Of a DNA stretch of 64,000 bases, positions 9,608-18,143 are shown piece by piece (the stretch's first letter is position 1; every line of letters begins with the position of its first letter). Source of the stretch: Ignavibacteriales bacterium (GTDB taxonomy: Bacteria > Bacteroidota > Ignavibacteria > UBA10030); the NCBI GenBank assembly GCA_026390575.1, contig JAPLFR010000007.1, positions 124,001 through 188,000 of the forward strand, given 5' to 3'. The translations under genes and the position numbers were made by a program. Below the pieces are notes generated by a model. That model made no database searches and was not told the origin of the DNA. It worked only from the letters and a program-made list of their open reading frames with translations.

Positions 9608-9790
9608 TGAATTCCTCATTCGATCGTCTATACTTTGTCGGCGTATTGCATTTGTTGGTCCATTTTCAGTCCCCATATCTTTATTACGTGCATATCGATC
9701 ACTACAAAATGTTCAATTCCAATACTGAGATTTATGAATTGCCAGGGAGATATGTTTAAAGAACAACACCGGTCCCTGGTAAAAATGAGT

Positions 9791-11557
9791 TTACTTATTG
9801 TGCGCGAAGTCCGCAAAATAAAATGTCAGAAAAAGTCTCTGTTGCGTGTACACCTTGTTCACCGCTGGGAAATCGCGTAAATATAAGTTTTCGTAAATAA
9901 TCTCATCTTCAAATCCAATCCCAACATTACTGAAGAGGTGGAATTCAATTCTCGGTTTAATAATACCCATATAATTGTTACCTGAAGGACCGACGTACGT
10001 ACTGATCCAATAATAATAACTCAACAAGGTTGCGCTGAAAATATCGCCGACCTTCAACGTGATATCGCATTTTGTTTGGGCTCCGCCGCTAAAATTATAA
10101 TCTCTTCCCTCCGATGTATCCGTTATTATCTGAGTAGAGTTGCCTGCAAAAGGTATGACAGCCAAATGAAAATCTATAAACAGAGTCGTCCCCTTCCCGA
10201 GCGGCACCATCGTAATGACAGCGCCCCCGAACGACATCGTGCTCAGTTCGAAAGCTTTATTATCCCAATACTCAAAACCTTGAGTTAGTCCAAAGAGCAT
10301 ATTGGCATTCCCCACTTTAGTATTTGTGCCCGCGAGAATACCGTACCCAACGATATTATCGACCCATTTTCTGCCGAGTCCGAAATTCATATCAGCCCGA
10401 AGTCGAAAGTAGTCATATGGCTTACGGTGTCTTTCCTCGAACGGTTTTCCATAATCAAAATCAGCATTCAAATAAAATCCGAGTGGCCCTGTGCCAAAGG
10501 ATTTTACATCATTAACCACGATGCCGCCGGCCGATAGAACAATATCAGTCGGTTCTTTTTGATATACCTCTTCCGTATTATGCGCGAACATTTTCCCGTT
10601 CATGAATCTAGTGAATGCCCTGCCAGGACTAATAAGAAGGGCCAGGAACTCCCTGCCGTACCTTTCTGCTCCGACGGTTCTCTCATCAAGAGCAATTGAT
10701 GAGAGTCTGTACAAAACTTCACCGGCGAACATACCGCCGAGAGTTGTAGCAATCAGATCATTCCTCTCCGGTTGACGTGAAGGCCCGCCATTCTCTCCGA
10801 ACAGTTTGTACTCATACGCCCCGCCGAATACAAATATCGACGACTCCCAAAAGTTATATCCGGTCGCGCGTGCCGAATTGAAGTAGCCCCCGCCCGTATA
10901 AGGGTGCAGGAAGAAGTTATTGCCGAATCTATCGTTATCCCATTTCCATCCATTACCCCAGGGGAAACCGGATTTTAATGCAGTTCGGTTCCAGGAATTG
11001 AAACCTACTACCGCCCAATCATAACCGATAAGATAATGATCGACCAAGTTGACGAGCGCGTTTTGCATCGTTATCTTCAAGATCGGCTGCCACAACGGAG
11101 CCTTTTTGTTATAGAGTGGGTCATCGCTGAGCAAACCCCGGTACTCGTTGTAAATGTGCGCGGTCGAATCCTGGACTAGAATTTTCTTGTAGCTCGTATC
11201 CGTAGGGACAACATTTGTCTTTACATCGGTTTCCTTAGTACGCTGCTTGTTCGCATCCGGAATCGGAGTTTCTTTCTTAATCTCGTTCGAGTCCTTGAGA
11301 GCTTCCTTTAGCTTGGCCAGCGTATCCAGCTGGGATGGACTACCACGCTTTAAAGAACTGATCATAGAGTTCGGCAATGATGTTTCATTAGATCGGGTAA
11401 CTAAATCAGAAATACGATTGATCTCATTTTCCGATATCTGCCGGCTTGACCAGGTATTTTGATTTAGTGATATCTTCTTTTCAAAAGCAGGTTTATTATA
11501 CGCTTGAACTAGTGCTGAACACAACAGTGACACAATTAATATGCATAGTGTTTTCAT
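9791..11557 (-). CDS. DUF3943 outer-membrane protein, copy 2
   Basis: This is a second, diverged DUF3943 protein of 588 residues. It has a signal peptide (MKTLCILIV ... LVQA) and then a polar linker of about 120 residues rich in Lys, Asp and Ser that is longer than in copy 1. After the linker come the DUF3943 core (GFNSWNRT, WDNDRFGNNFFLHPY, NFWESSIFVFGGAYEYKLFGE) and a C-terminal strand-rich half ending FYFADFAHNK. The two copies are tandem with a 183-base gap. Both are probably outer-membrane barrels with a periplasmic helical part. Function is unknown; the neighbourhood points to envelope lipid handling. Confidence 0.8.
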   Translation of the reverse strand: MKTLCILIVSLLCSALVQAYNKPAFEKKISLNQNTWSSRQISENEINRISDLVTRSNETSLPNSMISSLKRGSPSQLDTLAKLKEALKDSNEIKKETPIPDANKQRTKETDVKTNVVPTDTSYKKILVQDSTAHIYNEYRGLLSDDPLYNKKAPLWQPILKITMQNALVNLVDHYLIGYDWAVVGFNSWNRTALKSGFPWGNGWKWDNDRFGNNFFLHPYTGGGYFNSARATGYNFWESSIFVFGGAYEYKLFGENGGPSRQPERNDLIATTLGGMFAGEVLYRLSSIALDERTVGAERYGREFLALLISPGRAFTRFMNGKMFAHNTEEVYQKEPTDIVLSAGGIVVNDVKSFGTGPLGFYLNADFDYGKPFEERHRKPYDYFRLRADMNFGLGRKWVDNIVGYGILAGTNTKVGNANMLFGLTQGFEYWDNKAFELSTMSFGGAVITMVPLGKGTTLFIDFHLAVIPFAGNSTQIITDTSEGRDYNFSGGAQTKCDITLKVGDIFSATLLSYYYWISTYVGPSGNNYMGIIKPRIEFHLFSNVGIGFEDEIIYENLYLRDFPAVNKVYTQQRLFLTFYFADFAHNK

Positions 11558-11745
11558 TGTATTCCTTTCTCCATTGCCCGTACTTCGTCGATGTATTACC
11601 ATGTACCGTTCCACTTTCAGCCCCGCGAACATCCTTATCATAAACAAATGGACGTATCCCCGTTGTCTGTTGTCCAACATATTAACAAGAGAACAACCCG
11701 GCTTCGGGTCATTCTCCTGTCAATCGAAAAATATTGCCTTTGCTG

Positions 11746-12165
11746 CTAATCTTTATCTTTAAACAAATCCGATATTGTTTCTCCAACTGTATTCAAATCA
11801 TGATTGAAGTTCGTCTTGAACTCCTGCCACTTGCTTTCTCCCTGGTCTTCATATTTATCTAACTTCTCTTTGAGGGCGTGATTTTTTTCCTTTAACTCCG
11901 CCACTGCTTTTTTGTAATTTGCTTTAGCCTTGTGACCGGCCTTCTCCATCTTTTCTTTGTATGCATCAATCTTGTCTTCATTGACCTTGATTTGTGCTTC
12001 AGACTCGGCCTTAAAATTTTGCCACTCTGCGGCGTAATCGGCTTTCGCCTGCTTCAGCTCTTGCTTGGCTTCCTCAGCTTTCTGTTCTGATTTTTTTTCA
12101 CAGCCTGCTATAAAAATTCCTGCCATACATCCTATGACAGTGAAGGCGAATATTTTGTTTTTCAT
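11746..12165 (-). CDS. Coiled-coil lipoprotein, sll1863-like stress protein
   Basis: A 139-residue lipoprotein. The N terminus has a lipobox (FIAGC, lipidated Cys22), then an almost uninterrupted heptad-rich coiled coil from residue 25 to 115 dominated by Lys, Glu, Ala and Gln. The pattern 'WQNFKAE ... KIDAYKEKMEKAGHKAKANYKKA' resembles the sll1863-type stress response family, which has no defined mechanism. The C terminus (TVGETISDLFKDK) is amphipathic. It is the first gene of the minus-strand envelope cluster and may tether to the outer membrane. Confidence 0.75.
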   Translation of the reverse strand: MKNKIFAFTVIGCMAGIFIAGCEKKSEQKAEEAKQELKQAKADYAAEWQNFKAESEAQIKVNEDKIDAYKEKMEKAGHKAKANYKKAVAELKEKNHALKEKLDKYEDQGESKWQEFKTNFNHDLNTVGETISDLFKDKD

Positions 12166-13090
12166 ACTAATCCTCTCATTGATGGGTTTATGTAATTTAT
12201 GGTTTACGTTTCTTTCTTCTCAAACGAGGTCGGAAGGTTGTCCTACCCCGCCATTTATAGATCATTAATTCTCTCTTAAAATCTTATGAATAAGTTCATT
12301 AACCGGGAATAGTCCTAAAGGATGAAAAAGTAGTTAATCCTTTTTGGGAGAAAGAAATATACTTCATAGAACGTAGAAACGCGGTGAATCGTAGACTTTT
12401 AACGTTTTCGCTGTCATGAAGGAATCGTGTCTGGGAAAAGGATGAGCAAGAATTACAAGATCTCTTCGTTAAGGGCGAATATCACTCCCAGGAGGCGAGT
12501 TTGCGTAGAGACCATCTCGCAGATGGACAACCATTGGGTTTTATCCAATATAGTGGCGGACTCCACTGATCTGTGCAACTCCCAAAAAAGTATACACGTG
12601 AAGTTTCAAATGTAACGATGGTAAGTCCCCACCTGCGTCGGACAGGCAGTTCGTAACCGGGCTTCTATATTGTCCGACTGCAAGTCGGACTCTACCATTT
12701 TTTACGGTATTGATCAGGACAGCCGGAGGCCTGAGAATGTTATCGTGTATTGCACGATTCAAATTCTTAATCCTTCCCGCTTGACCGCACTAAACTGAGA
12801 CACTGCCAAATATATTCTTGCGTTTCGAGCATCTCGTTCATAGATTTAATACGGTTTTACAAATTAAATGTAATGATTCGGAATAACCTTAAAACAAAGC
12901 AGATAAATTGAATTCCAACAAAAGTCAATTCCGTGGATGCATTGTGTGGTAAAAGAGAACATATCTATTACTCCCGGTGTGCAAGGTGCTGACTATGGTT
13001 TTTCGGTACAATTGAAATTTTAATTTCCACGTAGAGACGTTCAATTGAACGTCTCTATAAAAATTTTTTGCCGTTGATATAAAGAGTAGA
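12166..13090. other. Long spacer, no convincing gene
   Basis: About 925 bases lie between the lipoprotein gene and the first tandem repeat unit. Short open frames exist (for example 12427-12615 plus and 12541-12762 minus), but none has a ribosome site together with recognisable protein-like sequence. The only structure I see is a palindrome at 12672-12690 (GTCCGACT-GCA-AGTCGGAC), an outlying member of the repeat family found just downstream. It could contain a decayed gene or an RNA that I do not recognise. Confidence 0.5.
12672..12690. repeat. GTCCGACT palindrome, isolated copy
   Basis: Perfect 8-bp stem with a 3-base loop (GTCCGACT GCA AGTCGGAC), followed by CTCTACCAT. The same palindrome with the same following bases occurs in the tandem units at 13091-13330, so this is a dispersed member of one repeat family. 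Confidence 0.7.
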
Positions 13091-13498
13091 GTCCAGTCCC
13101 CTGACTGGACTATTTTTGTATTGTCACCTCAACGTTGTCCGACTACGAATCGGACTCTACCATCTTCTTTCGGTTTCTTTGGCTCTAGGAGTTATCGAGA
13201 CAACGTGTAAAGTCCAGTCACCTGACTGGACTATTTTGTATTGTCACTTCAACGTTGTCCGACTACGAGTCGGACTCTACCATCTTCTTTCGGCTTCTTT
13301 GATCTCAGGGAGTTATCGAGAACACGTGTAAAGTCCAGTCACCGACTGCCTGCTCGCCGACGCACTTCGTGCTTAGGCGAGCCTGCCGGCAGGGACATTA
13401 TCTATTGCCTATAAGTTGTCCGATCTGGTGATCGCCTGCCTGCCGCAGGCAGGGACTCTACAGATGGATTTTTCTGTTGTCCCACTACGAGTTGAGTT
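13091..13498. repeat. Tandem ~121-bp palindromic repeat array
   Basis: Units begin at 13091, 13212 and 13333, a period of 121 bases. Each full unit holds two palindromes, one GTCCAGTC/GACTGGAC and one GTCCGACT/AGTCGGAC, joined by TATTTTGTATTGTCAC and followed by CTCTACCATCTTCTTTCGG. The third unit is interrupted by a GCCTGC-rich palindromic stretch (13345-13456) whose part 13416-13456 recurs inverted at 59573-59612. A degenerate last palindrome (13477-13505) reaches into the stop codon of the permease gene. These look like REP/BIME-type intergenic elements. Confidence 0.75.
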
Positions 13499-14776
13499 CT
13501 ACTCCGATATTTTCCTTCCAAATCCCGGATCGATTTTCACCAATGCAGCGACAATAAATCCCGGAATCGTTGATAGCATTACCCATATAAAGAAATGCTG
13601 ATATCCGATGAGTTCTTGAATTTTTCCGCTTATCATTCCCGGCAGCATCATTCCAAGTGCCATAATACCGGTGCAGATTGCAAAATGCGCCGTCTTATGT
13701 TCGCCTTGCGAAATGTAAATCATATACATTGCATAAGCAGTGAATCCGAACCCATATCCAAATTGTTCCATTGCCACTGCGATATTGATGATCAACAAAT
13801 TTGTCGGCTGGAAATGCGAGAGATAGACGAACATCAAATCTGGTGTGTGCATGATAATCACCATCGGCCAAAGCCACCATCGAAGGCCTTTTTTTGAAAT
13901 TGCATATCCGCCGAGTAATCCTCCGACAGTCAGCGCAATAATGCCGACGGTGCCGTACACAATTCCGACTTCACTCGTTGTCAATCCGAGTCCGCCCTTA
14001 TCATGCGGATCAAGTAAAAACGGCGAAACAAGTTTCATCAGTTGTGCTTCTGCAAAACGAAAAAAGAGCAAGAACAAAAGGATTACCCAAATATCTTTTC
14101 GTCTGAAGAAAATAAAGAAAGTGTGAATAAATTCATGTAACATTCCTTTCGATTGATCTTCCAAAGTTGATCTGTCTGATGCAGGATATGGAAGAATAAA
14201 TCGGTGATACAAACAGAGCACTGCGAACAGAGCAGCAATCACCAAAAAGGTAACCGACCACGCCTGTGAAATTCCAATGCGCGGTTCCAATGTTCCTGCC
14301 AATACAACTAAGGCACCTTGTCCGGCAATCATTGCAATACGGTAAAACGTGCTGCGAATACCGACAAATGCCGCTTGCTGCGGCTCGTTCAATCCCAGCA
14401 TATAAAATCCATCAGCGGCAATATCATGCGTAGCAGAACTGAACGCCATCAGTGCAAAGAGAGTAAGTGTCAGGACGAGGAATGAAGACATTGAAATAGT
14501 GAACGCAACACCGACGAGTACAATGGAAATGAGCAGCTGTGTCGTAACAACCCAAAGTCGTTTCGTCAAAAACATATCAACGAACGGACTCCACAACGGT
14601 TTAATCGCCCAGGGTAAATAAAGCCAGCTTGTGTAAAGTGCGATGTCAGCGTTAGAGATACCAAGCTTCTTATACATGATCACCGATACCGTCATCACAA
14701 CGACATATGGAATTCCTTCCGCGAAGTAAAGCGATGGAACCCATGCCCAGGGATTTCTATGTTTTTCATTGATCAT
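13499..14776 (-). CDS. AmpG-like major facilitator permease
   Basis: A 425-residue, 12-helix MFS transporter resembling the PAT family that includes AmpG, the importer of GlcNAc-anhydroMurNAc muropeptides in cell-wall recycling. Typical features are YFAEGIPYVVV near the N terminus, SWLYLPWAIKPLWSPFVD in the loop between helices 2 and 3, and the SATHDIAADGFY motif near residue 112. Its neighbours (SpoIID/LytB protein, DUF4922 enzyme, BadF-type kinase) fit sugar or muropeptide salvage, but the transported molecule is inferred. The stop codon lies inside a degenerate copy of the intergenic palindromic repeat. Confidence 0.83.
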   Translation of the reverse strand: MINEKHRNPWAWVPSLYFAEGIPYVVVMTVSVIMYKKLGISNADIALYTSWLYLPWAIKPLWSPFVDMFLTKRLWVVTTQLLISIVLVGVAFTISMSSFLVLTLTLFALMAFSSATHDIAADGFYMLGLNEPQQAAFVGIRSTFYRIAMIAGQGALVVLAGTLEPRIGISQAWSVTFLVIAALFAVLCLYHRFILPYPASDRSTLEDQSKGMLHEFIHTFFIFFRRKDIWVILLFLLFFRFAEAQLMKLVSPFLLDPHDKGGLGLTTSEVGIVYGTVGIIALTVGGLLGGYAISKKGLRWWLWPMVIIMHTPDLMFVYLSHFQPTNLLIINIAVAMEQFGYGFGFTAYAMYMIYISQGEHKTAHFAICTGIMALGMMLPGMISGKIQELIGYQHFFIWVMLSTIPGFIVAALVKIDPGFGRKISE

Positions 14777-14793
14777 CTTTAATGTTCGATAAT

Positions 14794-15171
14794 TTAATTA
14801 CTGTTGATTACTCTTCGAAGCCCATCTTTTAATTTTACAACGTTAAAATTGATCAGCAATCCTAATTCACAACCTGACAGTTTGAGATAAGTCAATATTT
14901 GAGCAAGATGAATATCATTCAACATGTCTACTGCTTTAAGTTCAAGCACTAATTTACTCTCCACAAGAATATCCATTCTATATCCGCAATCAAGCTTGAC
15001 TCCATCATACACAAGCGGCATCGGTTTCTGTCGCTCGAGCACTATTCCGGATTTCGATAATTCGTATGCAAGACACTCTTCATATGCAGATTCCAATAAT
15101 CCCGGACCAAGTGTGGAATGCACCTTCATTGCACATCCAATTACTTTATGCGTTAGTTCATTATAGACCAT
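14794..15171 (-). CDS. GxxExxY protein
   Basis: A 125-residue protein of the widespread GxxExxY family. The name motif is seen as GPGLLESAYEE (residues 22-32). The conserved acidic and lysine positions GYRMDILVE ... LELKAV resemble the core of PD-(D/E)XK nucleases, but no activity has been shown for the family. The start was chosen at MVYNEL behind GGAGGGAAT, nine codons inside the longer frame. It is inserted between the permease and the SpoIID gene and is flanked upstream by a palindromic repeat, so it may be an insertion rather than a functional part of the locus. Confidence 0.85.
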   Translation of the reverse strand: MVYNELTHKVIGCAMKVHSTLGPGLLESAYEECLAYELSKSGIVLERQKPMPLVYDGVKLDCGYRMDILVESKLVLELKAVDMLNDIHLAQILTYLKLSGCELGLLINFNVVKLKDGLRRVINSN

Positions 15172-15190
15172 ATTCCCTCCCTTGATTTTT

Positions 15191-15254
15191 AACCACAAAG
15201 AACGCAGAGTAACACAGAGTATATTCTCTGCGAATCTCTGTGTCTTCTGTGGTT
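15191..15254. repeat. ACCACAGAG-type intergenic palindrome
   Basis: An imperfect 64-base inverted repeat built from AACCACAAAGAACGCAGAG on one side and CTCTGTGTCTTCTGTGGTT on the other. Sequences of the type 'CTCTGTGTCTCTGTGGTT' occur between genes in many unrelated bacteria. It lies exactly between the SpoIID and GxxExxY genes. Confidence 0.7.
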
Positions 15255-15270
15255 TATTTTTTTCAGCTAA

Positions 15271-16605
15271 TCAATAGAGTTTCTTTAAACTTACTCCAAC
15301 AAAATAATGTTTCACTATTTCTTCTGCAGTGAATCCTTTCGATGCCATCACCGCTGCACCGATTTGACAGAGACCGACACCGTGACCCCATCCGGCTCCA
15401 GAAAATACGTATTTGATCGGCAGTCCATTCGCATCTCGTTCAATTTGCACAATGAATGCGCTCGAATACAAATGCGACTTCGACAACCAGCGACGAATTT
15501 CCAATTCCTTCCCCACGATCATTGTTCGATTCGATCCGACAATCTTTAATTGAACGATGCGCCCGGACGGGCCGCGTTTTATAGGAATGAAGTCCATGAC
15601 TGTCCCAAAGTCGATTCCTGATTTTGTGGATAGAATTTCTTCAATTTGTTCACGCGAATATTCAACTTTCCATCGAAAGAAATCTGTCGTCTCTTGATCA
15701 AATGACGGCAGTACGTGCTGTAACATCTTTCCATTTGTCGTATTGCAATAGACATCGGGTGAAGAGGTGAACCAGCGTTCAGCATGAGCTTCATCCAACA
15801 GTGGCGGATAATCCATAGAAGAATCGGAAACAGATTGGAGATATGAAATCGGCGTCTCTTCCCAACAATTTTCAAATAACTCTGTTCTTCCGCCGCAAGC
15901 TTTCGAAAAACGAGAATCACAGACTTCATGACCGGCAACAAGGAATGTACCTCGCGTTGCTTCAATCGCCTCTGTCACAGATTTCGAAATAATTTTTGTT
16001 ATTCCCTGATAACGCTGGCAGTGATCATCGGCGCAGACATCGAAGAATACGTGATCTTCGCGGTCGTACCAGCGGATAATTTCATCTGCCGTCTCAAACG
16101 ATTGCTGCTTATCAACGCTGACTCCCCTAAACTTTTGCTGACGCTCTAGCATCGCTACAAGCCAACTTCGCGACGTAATTGCATGTGCCTTCAGCAATTC
16201 GAATGGCGCATCGGCGCTCATTTCTGATGCAATGACACTCTTGAGGTAAATTTCGACTTCAATGATATTGATGACAGAAAATGTACCATCGGCATTCAAT
16301 CGAATCTTAAGGTCGCCTTCAAAGGTTTGTTTTTCTATTCGTTCCCAGTGAAAATTGAGGCCGATAGTGACGTCGTTTAACGTGAACGTTGCACCACTCA
16401 ACGAACGGCAGGTAAGTTCTTCAGAGCGAAGAACTTCTACATCTTCATTGTCATACAGCACCAGACGTCTACTTTCATTCGTAATCCGAAATGAACCTTG
16501 CAATTTTATGGAGGTGGGTAATTCATAGTATCCATGGAAGCTGCCGCGCACTTCCTTCGCGTTCTCGATGAGGCCGACGGAGATAATCGGTTCGGAGGAA
16601 ATCAA
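15271..16605 (-). CDS. SpoIID/LytB domain protein
   Basis: A 444-residue protein with a SpoIID/LytB domain, the family of sporulation protein SpoIID (a lytic transglycosylase acting on stem-peptide-free glycan) and amidase enhancer LytB. The motifs KSVIASEMS (about 146), SKACGGRTE (about 237) and GAGWGHGVGLCQIGA (about 413) are all present. No signal peptide is visible from the chosen start. The start is TTG and overlaps the stop of the upstream DUF4922 gene as TTGA, a typical translational coupling. The organism shows no other sign of sporulation, so a role in wall turnover or recycling is inferred. Confidence 0.85.
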   Translation of the reverse strand: MISSEPIISVGLIENAKEVRGSFHGYYELPTSIKLQGSFRITNESRRLVLYDNEDVEVLRSEELTCRSLSGATFTLNDVTIGLNFHWERIEKQTFEGDLKIRLNADGTFSVINIIEVEIYLKSVIASEMSADAPFELLKAHAITSRSWLVAMLERQQKFRGVSVDKQQSFETADEIIRWYDREDHVFFDVCADDHCQRYQGITKIISKSVTEAIEATRGTFLVAGHEVCDSRFSKACGGRTELFENCWEETPISYLQSVSDSSMDYPPLLDEAHAERWFTSSPDVYCNTTNGKMLQHVLPSFDQETTDFFRWKVEYSREQIEEILSTKSGIDFGTVMDFIPIKRGPSGRIVQLKIVGSNRTMIVGKELEIRRWLSKSHLYSSAFIVQIERDANGLPIKYVFSGAGWGHGVGLCQIGAAVMASKGFTAEEIVKHYFVGVSLKKLY

Positions 16606-17603
16606 ATCATTCTCTCCAGGATGTTATCGACAATTTCCTGTTTCTCGCTTACCTCGGCAAAAATATCTTCTATCAATTTTGCATCTATATGCAAGAAATC
16701 CTTTTCCAACGGTGTGACGATCAATCCACCCATATCAACAGCAGCTGGACTGATGAGCACACGATCAACGGTTTCTTTGAAATATATGTCCGGCCGATGC
16801 TTTTGGCGCGGGAAGATGATGAATCGCCAAATATTTTCTTGATACGAACAAAAAATATTCACCATCGGCTCTTTGGTAATGTGAAGAAGGTTCTTCCATT
16901 CGACAAACAATGTGTGGATAAAAGCGAGGAGTTGATTCTTGTCAGTCGATTCTATAATCAGAACCATTCTGCCGTAATGCATTAAAGTGGATCCTGCAAC
17001 ATGATCTTTATAATAAAACCTTTTACGCCTTTGAACATTCACTGCGTCGCGCTCAACAGGAATGGCAAGACGCGGACTTGCTTGAAAATGCAAATGATCC
17101 GGGGCTGACGCGCCGCATTCTGGTCCATTATAAAATATCGTAAAGTGAGGACTAAGATCCCTTGCAAGATCGAGCATCGCATCAACAGAAGATTTGAAGT
17201 CTTGCGGTGTGTGACGCATGCTTGAGATGGTAAAATGTCTAGGAAAAATTGGAACAGGGTTACACAGAATAAGGTAATCGTTGCGATAGAGAATTCCTTG
17301 TTGTTCCTCTGGAAGATTCTCACGACAGAGGAAGCATTTGCGTTTATTAATAGATGCCGGATCAATATTCGCTCCTGTGCTTACGATACGTTTCGGATTG
17401 AATTGCACAAGTACTGCAAACCTGGTGCAGATAATCTCGCGAACACGAACAAACTCCAGTGAGGCATACCCTTCTGCCATCTGTTGCCAGGCCGATTGCT
17501 GCTGCGTAAAGAGTTCCGAACACAAGTTTGGTAACGTGGCGTTCGCGTTTGCAGAATGAAAACTGGAGAGAATTTTCGAGGCGCCGCCATCTGCCTTTGC
17601 CAA
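16602..17603 (-). CDS. DUF4922 HIT-like nucleotidyltransferase
   Basis: A 333-residue DUF4922 protein related to the HIT/galactose-1-phosphate uridylyltransferase superfamily. Visible signs are a CFLCRENLPEEQ cysteine pair (about residue 90), a PRHFTI segment and an HLHFQ histidine motif (about 170) expected for the nucleotidylated active site. In the family the reaction is probably transfer of a nucleotide to or from a sugar phosphate or dinucleotide, but it has not been fixed. The probable start is TTG behind AAGGGA. It is translationally coupled to the SpoIID gene downstream. The pairing of DUF4922 with SpoIID recurs in Bacteroidota as far as I remember. Confidence 0.82.
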   Translation of the reverse strand: MAKADGGASKILSSFHSANANATLPNLCSELFTQQQSAWQQMAEGYASLEFVRVREIICTRFAVLVQFNPKRIVSTGANIDPASINKRKCFLCRENLPEEQQGILYRNDYLILCNPVPIFPRHFTISSMRHTPQDFKSSVDAMLDLARDLSPHFTIFYNGPECGASAPDHLHFQASPRLAIPVERDAVNVQRRKRFYYKDHVAGSTLMHYGRMVLIIESTDKNQLLAFIHTLFVEWKNLLHITKEPMVNIFCSYQENIWRFIIFPRQKHRPDIYFKETVDRVLISPAAVDMGGLIVTPLEKDFLHIDAKLIEDIFAEVSEKQEIVDNILERMI

Positions 17604-17618
17604 GGAAGAATTTCCCTT

Positions 17619-18143
17619 CTATCGATTATCTCCGGTCAGAATTCTTCCGACCGGAACGAATCCGATGAAATGGTCAACTGTGGTTTTACCCATCGTAAAT
17701 GGCTCATTCTCCACAATTTCATATCCCATTTTTTTATACCACTCAATCGCCGATTCATTTTTGGCCATCACACCAACCCAAACTTTATCAAGTCCTAATG
17801 ATTGAGCGCGTTTTGCCGCCGATCTCATTAACTTCCTGCCAAGTCCGAGATTTTGATATACGGAAAGAACATACAACTGGTGTACATAGAGCCGATTTTC
17901 TTTCTCATTGTAATATGTCTTTTCATAACCGGCAATAACATCATCATATTCAGCAACAAAGCTGTTTACTTTAGCGTCGTTATACTGCTCTGCGAGTTTT
18001 TTTGATGTGTAATTCTCATTGAAATACACCAATAAATCATCAACGGGAATAAAACTCGAATATGATTCCTTCCACGTTTCCCAGAGAAGGTACCGCACGA
18101 CTTCAAGATCGTCTTGATGCCAAGGACGAATTTTTGTGCTCAC
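17619..18143 (-). CDS. GNAT-family N-acetyltransferase
   Basis: A 174-residue GCN5-related acetyltransferase, transferring acetyl from acetyl-CoA to an amine. The N terminus ([12 protein letters not shown]) and the acetyl-CoA loop [11 protein letters not shown] (about residues 94-104, Q-x-x-G-x-G type) are typical, followed by the usual beta-bulge and [14 protein letters not shown]. The GTG start overlaps the upstream glycosyltransferase stop as GTGA, so the two are co-translated. The substrate is unknown; an amino sugar is possible given the locus. Confidence 0.88.
   Translation of the reverse strand: MSTKIRPWHQDDLEVVRYLLWETWKESYSSFIPVDDLLVYFNENYTSKKLAEQYNDAKVNSFVAEYDDVIAGYEKTYYNEKENRLYVHQLYVLSVYQNLGLGRKLMRSAAKRAQSLGLDKVWVGVMAKNESAIEWYKKMGYEIVENEPFTMGKTTVDHFIGFVPVGRILTGDNR

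Noticed and set aside
12427-12615. 62-residue frame in the long spacer
   Set aside because: No ribosome site and no recognisable protein features; the reverse strand is equally open.
13091-13498. CRISPR-like array
   Set aside because: Units of 121 bp are conserved across their length, with internal palindromes but no unique spacers.
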